Below, piece after piece: positions 44,451 to 57,005 of a stretch of 64,000 nucleotides of DNA. Made by a program: the position numbers and the translations under genes. The stretch comes from Adenanthera pavonina. Taxonomy: Eukaryota > Streptophyta > Magnoliopsida > Fabales > Fabaceae. The stretch lies in contig JAIVEN010000012.1 of assembly GCA_026686845.1 (NCBI GenBank), forward strand, positions 3,660,501-3,724,500, in the 5' to 3' direction. A model generated the notes under the pieces. That model was not told the origin of the DNA and made no database searches. It saw nothing but the letters and a program-made list of their open reading frames with translations. Within the stretch, counting starts at the first letter, position 1; the number at the start of each line of letters is the position of its first letter.

Positions 44451-47400
44451 TGTAAATAGTGATAAGTGGCAAAAGTTATATGGCTTTACTTAAAAGACAC
44501 TAAGAGAACGTGGAACCAAAGCACACAGAATAAGGAAGCAAAGCACAATATGGGATACATTGGCTACATAGATAAGGAACCAATATTCATTAATTTTAAG
44601 TGTTTTAGGTTCCATTGAAATACACTTAAAAGAAAAAGTAAGCCAATAATAAAAATTGACTAAAAAGGCTTATCATGTTACTATTTATTTGATAACCCTA
44701 GATTTTTAACCTAACTTTGAAAAATCATAACTAATTCTAAATAATCATTTAGAATCGGTTCAAATTTCTATTTGAAGCTCTTAAAGTACTCTATAAGGTA
44801 AAAATATTAAACTAAACATTCAACCCACCTTGTAAGCATTAGAGATTATTAATGTCATCCTATCAAGGATCAGGACTCCAGTTAATGTCCCCAAAATCCC
44901 AAAAAAAATTGTCATATCTCCAAATAATAAGTTGGTATTATTATGTCAAAAAATGTCAATTAAACTAGAATATCACCATATAGGGCAAGGCTCAAAGGCA
45001 ACACCAAGCTTGCATTATAGTCACTCACTTAACAATCTTTTCCACCTAATTACATAAAAGATTAGGGGATAAAGTGCATGACATAGATTATAAATTGGAA
45101 AACATTGGGCTTTGTATTCATAATTAGAATTTTACAATATATCCATCATACAACATAAATTTCAGAGCCCAAATTCATGATGAAAAAAAAAATTATCAAG
45201 GAGAGCGACACACTAGAAAAAGACCATGAATAATTCCTCTGTATAGCATCCTCAATCCATCTTCTCTCATTATGGTTTCAAATGTATTATAGAAAAGAAA
45301 AATGCAAGTTTTTTTTTTGAAGCAATTGAATCAATACGACAATAGAAGCTATTTTCTGAATTCGAGATATGAGTTTCAAACTCATCTTGAGTGAAAGTGG
45401 TTAAGATGAAGAAAGTCTAGAATGTAGAAAATAATAATTATTCTAAAACAGAGGGGAACTCTTGGAAAAGCTTACTTAGAGAGAGAATCAACCATTCCAA
45501 GCATAAATCTTTAAGGTAATGCTCCAAAAATATAAACTTCACTTGGTATTACATGATTTCTTGCTTGGATTTGGGATTTTGTGAGGATTTGAAATTGGGG
45601 ATTTTGGTGTCCATACACCCACTTCTTGGGAAACAAAAATACCATAATGAATCATTATTTTAAGCTGCTAATGATGATTATTTGAGCTAGAAATGGAAGA
45701 TTATGGTGATATGTGATAAACCCTATGTTTAAAAGTTTAAGGCTAACTAGCTAAGTGTGATTTTGTTGTTCTTTGACTTCTAGTGGCTTGAGCTTGCTTT
45801 GAGGAGGTTGGAATTGTTGTTTGGAGCTTCTTGGAGCTCCCTTTATGAATGATAATGAATCATTATTTTAACCTACTAATGATGATTATTTGAGTTAGAA
45901 ATGGAAAATTATGGTGATATGTGATAAACCCTATGTTTACAAGTTTAAGGCTAAATGTGATTTTGTTGTTCCTTGACTTCTAATGGCTTGAGCTTGCTTT
46001 GAGGAGGTTGGAATTGTTATTTGGAGCTTCTTGGAGAACTTAGAACCTTGATTTGGTAAGTGGTTCAATTGGTCTTGGAATTCTGGCTAAGTTGTGAATT
46101 TGTGATCCTTGGACACCCTCAAGTATTTGTGAACTAATAGCATTTTGTGACCTTGTGTATGACTTGAAGGGTGAATTTGGTTCTTGCCTATGGTATTTAA
46201 TGGTGGTAGCAAAGGTTTGAAATAACCAGGGTTTTATTTCTTACTTTAACATGATGCATATGAAGGTTTTTGATATACTATAATTTCTCACATGCTGAAA
46301 TAAGAAATGTTAGTTTTGAGAATTATGACCCAATATTTATTCGTATTTGTTGGAAAAGCAAAACAGTAATATTTTTGCTAACTTACCTTGTGTTTATATA
46401 TAATGATAATGATAACTTGATCTACCCATATTTTGTGAGATAGCATATGATTATGGCACGATTGATGACTTTGATTGTGAGATGGGTAGTAATGCTCTTT
46501 TAATATGATGTGGTAGTACCAAAAGTCCATCCAACTACACAAAGGGCCTTATGTAGCGGTGGTAAGGCATCATGTGTACAATTATGTATACACTTTCTCC
46601 ATCACTACATTACCATCTTTTAATCTTAGTTTCTTTGGCCAGGAGATAAAAGGTGGTGGAATTCCACTAAACTATCAAAGGTACATGATAGAAAGTGGAA
46701 TACAGCCATGGTTCATATACTTTCCTATGGCTTATAGGTTATGAAAGAGATATATGGTCTTAGCCCATAATTGAGGCGGACACTAGAGGTGGTTATTGGG
46801 GTTAAGTTGTGGTTGGGGTTTGGGTATATGATTGCATCATGTTATGTACTTGCATATATACTCACTAATCTATAATGATAATGATGACTCTGTTAATTGT
46901 TAGACAAGAAATATTGCCTTGATTATTGAAATTTTTATCTCATCCCTTATGACTTAAACATTTCAGATAAGGGTTCTCAGCAAGGATAAGGGCAATGAAC
47001 TTAAGCAATAAAGATGCTAATATATTTCTTCTTGTTGTGGATGAATTTTCTTTTGGTACTGATTTGTTTTGGATATATGGTATGTTGTTAGACATTTGAT
47101 AAATACTGTAATAGTCTTGTAGTTAGGGTTGTGTAACACTATGGTTTTTAATATTTTAATGATTTCATACTTTAACTCAAGGATGTTGAATTATGACAAT
47201 TAAGTAATTGCTTGATTTCATAGCCATGACTCTTAATGGTTAGATATGAATATTCATGGATTGATAAAGTGATGCTTGATATGAATATCTTATGGAAATG
47301 ATGTTATGTTAGCTTAGGGACTTTAGTTCCTTATAGGGTATTATGACCAAGTTGAGAATTGCATGATTTCCTTAATGCATGTTGGTGGATTGTTTTGATC

Positions 47401-48142
47401 ATAGAAAAATAATTGACTTATGAGGATGAGTAGTCGAAGCATATTTGGGTAAATTAGCATTTGGCTTCCATCATTGTAATTTGATTAGTAAAGAATTTGA
47501 TTTATGAAATTAATCATGCATATGACACAGGTCATGGAAAGGGATATGATTGAGCTTTCAATGTCAGTTGGATTAGTTGTATTGATTTTAAATTCTGTAT
47601 TTGTGTGGTAATGATCTAGACATGAAATTTCTATGGTATAAAATAGACATCTAGAGCTCCAAAATGAATTAAATTTGAGGTTTGAGTCAATTTGAAGTTA
47701 TATTGCTTAAGTTATGGTTTTTCAAAATTCGTCATTACTTCTTTATAATTCTGCAGCACTAGGTTCGAATTTGTAGAGTTTTCTATAACAATTGAGAAAT
47801 GATTTTGCTATGAAATTTTATTATGTTTCTCCTTTATGTGTTTAATTTCTCCAATAGAAATTTCATGACCTTTTGTACCGATTTGGTTGAATAAATTTAA
47901 ACTTTAAGTTTAGTTGTGCAAAACTAGAAATTTCTTTCTTTTTTTTTTCTTGCTCTAGGTTATATTTTCGCTAAAAATTGCACTTTTAGTGCACTTCAAG
48001 ACTTTTGATATGTAAACATGCATATATCTGAGTATTAAATGTTTAAATTCTCCCTTCTACTTTCTTGATACTATGTTTTCATATATTCTAATTACCATTC
48101 ATTAATTATAATAATTTGGGTTAAAAGTGTAAGGGTGTTACA
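44451..48142. other. Non-coding region, probably decayed long LTR
   Basis: No gene. The right end ...AAGGGTGTTACA at 48142 is the typical 3' terminus of long plant Gypsy LTRs such as that at 58198-61743, and style and base composition are similar. I could not find the matching left end. It contains the tandem duplication at 45646-46035. Confidence 0.4.
45646..46035. repeat. About 200-bp tandem duplication
   Basis: AATGAATCATTATTTTAA... to TTGGAGCTTCTTGGAG occurs at 45646-45838 and again at 45854-46035, over 90% alike with a small deletion in the second copy. Confidence 0.9.
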
Positions 48143-50989
48143 TGGGTAGTCAACTCAATGCTCAATCTTGCTAAGTCAGGTTTCATTTATTTAGCCAAAG
48201 GCATGGTCTTACCCAGTCTAATCCAAGCAAGTCTTTAAATACCAAGCCAAGAATGATACCATAAAGCTAAGAATGGAGAAAGTCTTTAAACATAAAGCTA
48301 AGAATTGAGAAAGTCTTCAAACACCAACGACTAATAGTAAAAACAAATTTCAAAATTTGATCTCTGTAAAGGAAAAATTAAGTTTAAAATTTAGCAAACC
48401 CATTTCAAAAAAGAAAATAACTCAAAAGAAAAGAAGGAGAGGAGAGGCAGAGAATGAAGTTGTAACATGCATCTCTTTGAGAAGAGCAAGAGGAGGAAAT
48501 GTTTGGTTGTGAAAATTGAAAAGTTGTGTTGAAGGTTGTACAATTTGATGCTAGGTGCGAAAAGATTTATAGTATAGTATGTAATTTTAGTCGTGTTATC
48601 AAAGAAGCAATAATCAGTGTGTAAGCAATAGTATGCAATCCTAAACTAAAATGATGCACCTAAACTAACTAAAAAAATGCAAATAAACAAAACTAAAAGT
48701 AAATGAAATGCAATCTAAATTAACTAAATGTAAAATGAACCTAACTAACAAAATGCAATCAACCTAATTAACTAATTAAATGCAACTAAAATGCAAACTA
48801 ATAACTACCTAAATAAAATGCTAATAAACTAATGCAAGTGTAACTATTTTTTTTCCTTTTACAAGATGCAATTCAAATTGCTTAATATGCAAATGTCAAT
48901 TGGCGGGTTTGTAAACAATTAAAAAGGAAATAAAAACAAGAAAATTAAAATTAAATCTAAATTAAAACAAATAAATATTTAAAACAAAATAAAAACAAGA
49001 AAACTAAGAAAATGGAAAAACTGTGTGAAAAGAACGGTAGTCAACTATGAGTTTGACAAAGTATTTGGGCTCTCCTAACTTAATCTAAATAATTAGTTAT
49101 ATTTGGGATGTAAATAATTAAATTAATCAATTAATTTAAATACTTACCAAATAAGTTTAATTTAAGTAATTAATTAACCATATCCTATCTTAATATTAAT
49201 TAAACACCTAAACTTATTTAAATCAATTAATTAACTCAATTAAAATGTTAATTAAGCACCTTAACCAAACCTTAGGAAAATTGACTTAATTACACCTAAT
49301 TAAACAAATTAAACACCAATTAAATTCAACCTAACTTGATATTACTTAGATCATATCATATACTAATGAATCCATCAAAATATCATCAAGAAGCTAATAA
49401 ATTCAAATTTTTGCAAATTTGGATAGCCAACCATGCAAGTTCAAATCAACATTTACTTAATTCAAATTGATTTACTTCATTCAAATTGACCATTACAATG
49501 TTAATACAAAAATATCCACAATCCAATATCAAATTTCATTCAATTTAAATGAAATTCAAAATAAATCATGGATTAAACACAATTGAAATTGAATAAATAA
49601 GAAAATAAAAGTTTAGAAAACATCTCAAGTATCAATTTAAGTTTCATTAAGCTCCAAACTTAGCCCTCCTCCATCTCCTCCATACCAAGAAGCTTTACCC
49701 AAGCATAACAATGAAAATCACAGCAAGAGAAAATGAGGAAAGTCCAGCCATGAGGAACCAATGGAAGTGTGAGAACCCACGAGCTCAAGTAATTGAAAAT
49801 GGTAATAATACCCACATATTCATATGGCTCCTAGTCTACAAGGTGTGGTACTTGCAACTAGCAAGTTAGATGGAGGGAGTGACACAAAATAAGTGAAAGA
49901 ATGGTAGGGAAGGTAGAGGATGGGATGAGAATGGTGTGGATGAGGAAGAACTCACCAGAACATTGTGGAAGATGGTGGAGAGAGAGTGAGAGACAACGAG
50001 AGAAGTTGAGAGACAGGAAGGAGGCTGCCATTGGACTTTGTTATGAATGGGAAAAGATTGAAAATGGTAGGAAATTAGTGAGGATGAAAATGAAGTGAAA
50101 AGAAACATGGAAAGTGAGATTCAAATTGTGGTCGATGAACAGAAAGAAAGAAAATGAAAGGAGAGAAAAGGGAGGTGGCGGTTGTCTCCTCTATCTAATA
50201 GAAGGGTTTGAGTAAACAAAAGAATGAAAAGGCTTAGGGTGCATTTGAATGAAAGAAAATGGTGCAAAGGATTGTAAAGTGGAGCAAAAGAAATAAAGCC
50301 AAATATAAATAGACAAATAATAATAAGGAAAAATGAGAAAGTTGGGAAAATAAAATTTTCATAAAATTGCTCTATTCTAATTATCAAAATGCCCCTTCAA
50401 AATTTCAACCTCTATAGATCATGGCCTACAAGAAATGTTATGTCAGCTAGACTATGCTCTAAATTAAATAATGTAATACCTATCAGATTAAATTTTGATC
50501 CAAAGAAATTAAATTAATCATGGAATAAAGTTGAAGCTCAATTTGAAGAAAAATTATGAGTCAAAGTGATTAAAATAAAAGAAATAAAATACTAAAAAAT
50601 AGGAAGAAAATAAATTTCCAATGTTTTTTGACAATTTTGCCCCTAGATCAATTTTTAATCCTTTCTCTAATCACAATTAAACCACTAATAACCCAATATC
50701 ACTTTGAGAATTATTAAGTAAAATAAAATAGGAAGAATTAAATCCTTGAATAATTTGGAAGGTAAAAATAATTAAACTACAAGTTTAATTTTAACAAATT
50801 ATCTCAAAATTATCAGTTATTCAAAATTAAGGCTAATTACATAAGTATTATCTAAAACACACAAAATTAGTCAAAATTCCAAGTTAAAATTGCTTAAATA
50901 AAGGGAATAAAAATAGTAAAACTTCATGATTATCATGATTATCAAAGACCATCTCTACTACATATGGATTTCTTCATTTATTGTTTGAG
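48143..50989. other. Low-complexity non-coding region
   Basis: 48250-48330 has a direct repeat of about 30 bp (TAAAGCTAAGAATnGAGAAAG). 48650-48850 is full of AAATGCAA/CTAACT motifs. 49140-49560 is AT-rich. 49890-50110 is GA-rich, giving open frames of no value. No gene is seen. Confidence 0.5.
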
Positions 50990-50994
50990 ATTTA

Positions 50995-52640
50995 TGTTAG
51001 ATATGCTGACTTCCCAAGAGGGGGGTGAATTGAGAAGATTAAAATTTTCTGTAAAACTTTAAGAAAGTGAAGAAAGCAAAGGTGACAGTAAAACAGAGTA
51101 TAAATGAATAATCAGTGAAAGCAGTAATAGAGAAGGGAAGACACAGATGTTTATCCTGGTTCGGTCTCTTAATCTTGACCTACGTTCAGTCCCCAAGCCA
51201 CCACTTGAGATTTTTCACTGTCTTGCAAGAATTTAATGGGCTTCTTGCAAATGCCATAGTACAATGTTGATACTCTGTTTTAGAGCTCACACTTTCTCTC
51301 TTTGCACTCTAGTTAAGTACTTCCTCAATCCCTTGTGATATCCCCTCACAAGAAAATCTTTCTTCCAGATGAAGATAATATTATTTACAATAAATAAACT
51401 CTCTTAATCAGAATGTATATGAAAGTTGAAGTACAAATATTGAAGTATGAATGAGTAAGAGACTTTGAGTAAATGATTTGGCAGAGTTTCAGTATATACA
51501 AGGTTAAAATCGTTACCTACAACTTCAAATCATTATATTTATAGATTTAGGTCTTAACTATACGTTAGAGACAAAATCTATCCGTTGGACAAGTTACCCA
51601 ATGATTACTCTGAAAAACTATCCGTTCACCAACCGCATTTAATGCTTCTGACACTCAAAGTTCGAATTTTAGTTGGCCAACAGATGAATTTCGCAAAGAC
51701 CGAAAGCTAAAGACTTCAACGTTGAACATTTGAAGTTCATCTGTCATGAAGCAAAGTTCGAATTTTGGTCTTTGGAAAATGTTTCTATATTGGAACATAC
51801 AAATTTTCAAGTTTAAAGTTCTTCTAAAAAGTATGAATAGTTGTTCCATTTTACTACAGTACCTTCGAAATTTGAATTTTGATACTCAAAATTCGTCTGT
51901 CAGAGGGCAGTTCAATAAGGCACAATAGTTCAACTATTCGAAATTCGAATTTTCAAACTACAAAGTTCGTCTGTCAGAGAGGCATCTTTTCAAACTTAAT
52001 GTAAAGTTCGAATTTTTGAATACTGTCATTCGTATGTCAACATATCATTATAACAAACTCACAATCTTTGTTTCTGAAATTCGAATTTTCATGTTCAAAG
52101 TTCGTCTATCATTGAGCCATCTTGATGTTCTTTCCATACTTAGTTTTCAGATGAACTTTGACATATCCTCAGACAAATTTTTCATTTTTCATAAGTTGTA
52201 TTTGGTGTAAAATTCAAATTTTCAAAAACCAAAGTTCATCTATAAGAGGAAGCTCTTTTCAGACAAGTATCAAAATTTGAATTTCTCAAGTTAAAATTCG
52301 TCTGTCAGAGAAGCCTCTTTTCAGACTTGTTCATTTTTAATACGAAATTTGAATTTCCAAAGCCAAAGTTCGAATTTTTAGAACAGCATATCAGTATAAG
52401 TGTTTCAAACTTCATCTGTTAGTGGGTGTTTTTCAAATATTCCATAGAATCATAGTTTTAAAACATCTTTTTGCTAAATCAAAGTCTTTTACTCAATTTA
52501 AATAAGACTGTAGATTCTACATCTATTCTTGTGCTGGTTTTTCTTAAATTTCTCCACTTGAGATCATTTGTGCACCTTTAATATATTCTCTCCAAGCTTT
52601 GAAAAGTTGGTTTGAAATCATCAAAATACTTAATTCAACA
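50995..52640 (-). mobile_element. Solo Copia LTR, same family as Copia H
   Basis: 1646 bp on the minus strand, TGTTGAATTAAG to CATATCTAACA, with exact TSD ATTTA at 50990-50994 and 52641-52645. The tail (CAATTCACCCCCCTCTTGGG, minus strand) and the mid-LTR paired motifs (51655-52430) match the Copia H LTR. There is no internal sequence, as expected after LTR-LTR recombination. Confidence 0.92.
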
Positions 52641-52645
52641 ATTTA

Positions 52646-54097
52646 CAGCTTCATGGTGATGGTAAATGTGAAAAAGCAAAATAAATGAGAAAGTGCAATA
52701 GAGACTAATGGAACAAATATGGAATGCAAAAATGGGATTTAAGGATTTTAAATCCCTTCTTCAAATGATGTTGCAAGGGTCAATATATATATATATATAT
52801 ATTCATACACACACCTCAAGTTAAACCAAGCATACTAGTTAAGACCCTTGGCTCTAACTCTATCACAAAACCCAGTTCTAATTAGTTTTAGGCTATTTTC
52901 ACTTAGTTGAACCCAATCATTTGTATACCAAGTTAGACCAAGTGGCTCAGGTTAATAGTTTAATGAATAGCTCTAGAATCTATACAGATAAGTACATAGT
53001 AATAAAAAAAAATCAAAAGGTTCGAACAAGGTTTGATATAATTGGCAAATAGTTGTGTCCCTTATGCACGCTATATTGAGTTCAATCCCTAATTGTGTGT
53101 ATGAAAAAGAATTTAGTAAAAGAGACAAAACCCACTTTAATAATCTTTACATCTTGATAGAATTTGTTTTCAGTTGTTAGCACGGGGATACCTTTGGTTT
53201 TCACAAGAAAAAAATGAAAGGTAAAATGAAGATTGTCACCCATAAGTGAAATTTGCAATAGGATCTTAGCTATGGCTTAAGAATATTATTGTTGGAAGTT
53301 GAAGTTTGTTTAGTTTAGAAGTTAGATTCCATGATGCTTGATAAAAAATGCCCAGGTGGAGGATGGTTGTAATACGTTGACTTGGGGTTGTCCAAAAATA
53401 AAGTTAGCTTGATTTGGATCTAGATCACATTTGACATATCTAGGTTGGTTTGGAGAGGTGTTGACTATCTTTTGGTAGCTATCTAAACGATTTTTATATA
53501 AATTCTTGGGATCTTGAGATGGTTCTAGAAAAATAGTCCACATGGAGATCCATGATCTCAAACTACCTTGGAGCCCCATAATACCTTGAACCTCTACTTT
53601 ATCCTTACAAGTCTCTGACCCACATCCTATATTCTTTGCAGTGTTGTAAAAACTCAACCGGACCGGCAGGTTAAACTGGTCAGACCAGGAACCAGTGTTT
53701 GGTTCAGTTCAGAATATGTAGCAAATCGGTCAAAAACTAGGAAAACTGGTTGAACTGGATAATTTAATGGGCTAGACGATTCACCTATATTGCTAGGATG
53801 AAGGCAAGAGCTTTAGCGGATAAAATGAAAGAGGAGGAAGAAATGGAAAAAAAAAAAGGATGAGGGAGAGAACTTCACTTGAATAATATATGGAAAAGGA
53901 AGAACGTACCAATTAATGAGGATATAAAGCTTTGGAAAGCATAAATAGTGAAGAACTACATTGCAAAGAAAGCATGAGAAGAGAGAGACAAGAGTGAATA
54001 AATAAAAAAGAAGTGACATATTGTTGTTGTGTGGGTGAGAGGTTCTGGTATATGTGTGAAGATGCAGGTGATGAATGTACATACTGGGTCACCTTAC
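52646..54097. other. Spacer with an AT microsatellite and MITE scrap
   Basis: (AT)n at 52782-52802. A 111-codon minus frame (53657-53322) matches nothing I know. 53645-53770 contains ACTCAACCGGACCGGCAGGTT and GGTTGAACTGG, resembling an end of the MITE-like family at 39988. No gene called. Confidence 0.45.
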
Positions 54098-54342
54098 TTC
54101 ATTGACACGAAGGAGTTGCTCATCAGACAAGGTTGGTCTTTGTGGTAAGGTGCAAGGAGATGTAATCTCAATTGTCCATCAATTACAATTTTGGAATGTT
54201 ATTAAATATGCTTCATAATTTTTGAGATCCATGACTTTTCCTCTACTCTGATTGTGTTCTTCTGTATACCCATTTACTAGGCTTTGGATATCATGAATCA
54301 TGTACTCTATCCCTAGGGCCTAGGCACGTCCTTTCATCATCC
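54098..54342 (-). other. Exon-like segment with good splice sites but two stops
   Basis: On the minus strand an acceptor TTTTGTTGATGCAG precedes 54342, and a strong donor GAA/GTAAGG begins at 54097. Between them one frame is open except for two stops and reads GIEYMIHDIQSLVNGYTEE and PTLSDEQLLRVNE, which has a protein-like composition. I do not recognise the family. It may be a pseudogene exon or chance. Confidence 0.2.
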
Positions 54343-55089
54343 CTGCATCAACAAAATTTATTCATTACTAATTATATATATTACTTTTGTTTTATTAAAA
54401 ATTAATGATATTTTTTTGGTGAACTAATGATAATTGTTATTTCTAAAGTTTTTGACAAACCTAACTTCCATTGGACCATTGTGCCCTTCATAAATCCAAT
54501 AGCTTAGTATATTGTACTTGATTGTGCATCATCTTTTCTCATAAATGCTGCTTTAATACTTATTTTTTAAATTATAAAATTATTTATTGCATTTTTTTCC
54601 TTCTCAAATAAATTTTTTATTCTTTATACTTTCTCAGTTTCACTTTATTTATTCCTTCAAAATTTTTTATACAAACTAATAAAATCATTTTATAGCTATT
54701 AAATGATTATGAATTTAAATGAAAATTCAATTACTTTATAGTTTACATTCTTGGACATTATTTTTCCATATTATATTTTTCTTTTGTCATAATGATAAAT
54801 ATTTTATAATTTAAAATGGAATATTATCATGACAAATAGGTAAAAGAGGTTAGAAACATTATCATTATGACAAAACAAAAGAAAAAAGCATTATGACAAA
54901 AGAAAAAAGAAAAGGTAAAATGGATTAAAAAGAGAGAAGAAAAAGGTTGTCGGTAGAGAAAGAAAAAGATAGAGAAAAAGTAAGAAATGATGAAAGAAAG
55001 ATATAAAGAAAAGATAAAGAAAAAGGAAGACTGATCTACCACTAGTAGCAGACAGGAAGAATCTAGCGTGAAGAACAACAAGAGCACCC

Positions 55090-55440
55090 ATGATCTGTAT
55101 ACAGTAAATGAAATGCAATGAAATTGAAATGTAATGAAATGAAAGATGAGCCTTCTATAAAAAGCTCACTCTTTTATCAAGTAGCATACGCTCAAATAAC
55201 TCATATCAATTTACTACATTCTTATTCATTTACTCTCTACATCTTTATCTTGCAAGCTTCTATAACTCTTCCACCTCCAACTTTGTAAGTTATATTTTGA
55301 AATAAAGCATTACTTTACAATCATTTCTTGCTCTAATATCTATTCTTGTTTTCATTATCTTATATTGTTATCAGAGCCTGGAATCTTTTTGAATTGTTTC
55401 ATCACATTATTTCTATCATAAGTTTCAACTATATTTTTTA
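55090..55440 (+). promoter_or_regulatory. Pararetroviral-type promoter, leader and PBS
   Basis: CTTCTATAAAAAGCTCAC (TATA box 55156-55163) is followed by a CT-rich leader of about 200 bp. Then comes TGTTATCAGAGC (55366-55377), which differs at one base from the tRNA-Met PBS that opens caulimovirid genomes. A movement-protein relic follows 350 bp downstream in the same orientation, so I read this as the viral promoter/leader. An LTR-retrotransposon 5' LTR end plus PBS would look similar and cannot be excluded. The upstream 54343-55089 is AT-rich and empty. Confidence 0.45.
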
Positions 55441-55724
55441 TCTTGGTGGGAATGTTGATAAGCTTGATAGGCTAGACCCGGCAGTTGATAAGTTTGTTGG
55501 ATTATCCTGATGTTCCCATTAAGACTAGGAAGAGAAAATAGTTGGGTGTTTTATTATAGGGTAGTCGCTTGAGTTAGTTTATATGATCTGACAAGGATGT
55601 AAGAGAAATATTAAGTCTTAAGAGTTTTAATTTACAGTCAAATAAAACTAATAATGAAGAATTAGATGAAAAGGTAAGTGAAGCCAGCTAGATAACCAAT
55701 GAAAGTAAAATAACAAAGTTAAGT

Positions 55725-56129
55725 CTACAGAAAGTATTAACTAATTGGTCTATGCTAGTGTTTAAGAAAGAAGTATATAAAACTGTCACTTTAGATTTTT
55801 CTTATGTAATCTAGACTATAGAAAACGAAATAAAACTAAATAAAGAAAGACAAATAATATATGTAATTGCCACCAAAACAATAAAAAAGTTTAGAGAAAC
55901 ATATAATTGGATGCATATAGGCATGATATTGGTTGCAATAAAGCCTAATTTCATATTAGGATTAAATAAACTAATATTTATATGCCTAAAAGATAGAAGA
56001 TAGGAAGTAAATTTTCATGAATCTATAATAGGAATATACTTTGATTGCTTTCCTAACTATATCATGGGACTAAAGGATGATGATTATAGGGAAGCCTTAG
56101 TCATGGAAGTAGGATCTGATGGGTCCTGG
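55725..56129 (+). pseudogene. Endogenous caulimovirid movement-protein fragment
   Basis: One frame of about 135 codons with two in-frame stops (55812 and 56001) reads like the movement-protein domain of Caulimoviridae: a charged lead-in, the HIG core (about 55912-55920), a following V-A-I-K-P segment, a C-L-K-D-R block and the F-x-C-x-P-N-Y segment (about 56040-56062). In exogenous viruses this domain moves genomes through plasmodesmata. Here it is an old genomic copy: truncated on the right at about 56140 against Copia G LTR sequence, with coat, protease and RT regions absent. The order PBS then movement protein fits caulimovirids whose polyprotein starts with this domain. Confidence 0.7.
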
Positions 56130-56139
56130 AGAAAGGTTG

Positions 56140-56947
56140 CGTCTGTTCAGAGTATGACCCTTTGAATTTTCTTATGTAACTGTTTGATAGATGAATTCTG
56201 CACGCCAAAATTTGAATTTTGGTTAGTTACGTTGCCCATATTGAGTAATGAAACTGTTTTGACAGATGAATTTTTAACCTTGAAGTTTGTCTGTTAGAGA
56301 CTTACTTTTCTGGCAATATCTTAGCATTTCAGCTTTGAAATATGATTGCCAAAGGCTCAATCACAAATAGAAGCTTCAACAGATGAATTTTGGTTCTCAA
56401 GGTTTGAATGTTCAAAGTTTCAATTAGGAAGCATGGAAACATATGATGTCCAACAGCTGAATTTTGGGATTCAAAGTTCAAATTTCAGGACTTTATGAAG
56501 GAGTGTTTGAAATGTGAATATTTGATCATCAAAGTTCGAATGTTGTATACACACAAGCAGAGTATATATATATATATATATATGTCAACAATAAAATTCA
56601 AATTTCAGGAGTTTAACAGATTAATTTCAAACAAGCTGAATCCCAAGCATAGCATCTAAGACACCAAAATTTGACTGTTAAACTGCTAAAATTTGAATTT
56701 TAAGCTAACAAGATCACTCAATAAGGCATATAAGGTATGTAAATTCGTCTGTTTATAATCAAAATGTGACTATTGAAAAATATAACTTACAAACAGATGC
56801 TAAAACTTCGAACTTTCAATTTCCTTCAACAAAGGTTGATTGCCCAGATGCAGGATACTCCTTTATTCTTATCATATAAGCTCATAAGAAGTACCTGCAA
56901 AACATCTTAAATATACTCCGATACTTAAGTTAGTATATGACTTAACA
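56140..56947 (-). repeat. 3' LTR of Copia G (Copia H-like family)
   Basis: On the minus strand it probably begins TGTTAAGTCATATAC at 56947. It contains decayed versions of the paired motifs (GAATTTTGG..., AAATTTGAATTTT), an (AT)n tract at 56563-56583, and stops without a recognisable LTR tail near 56140, where the caulimovirid fragment begins. Ends are approximate. Confidence 0.6.
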
Positions 56948-57005
56948 AATTAATTTTAGAAGATAAACAGATTTAAATAGATGCTTGCTTATTGTTCATT
57001 AGAAT

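Noticed and set aside
50471..50995. TGTAATACCTATC at 50471 as the left end of a long Gypsy LTR
   Set aside because: No matching GGTGTTACA end or TSD was found to its right.
53322..53657. A 111-codon minus-strand frame as a gene
   Set aside because: No family resemblance, and it ends in MITE-like sequence.
54827..55118. Phenylalanine-rich minus frames as membrane proteins
   Set aside because: They arise from a GA-rich tract on the plus strand.
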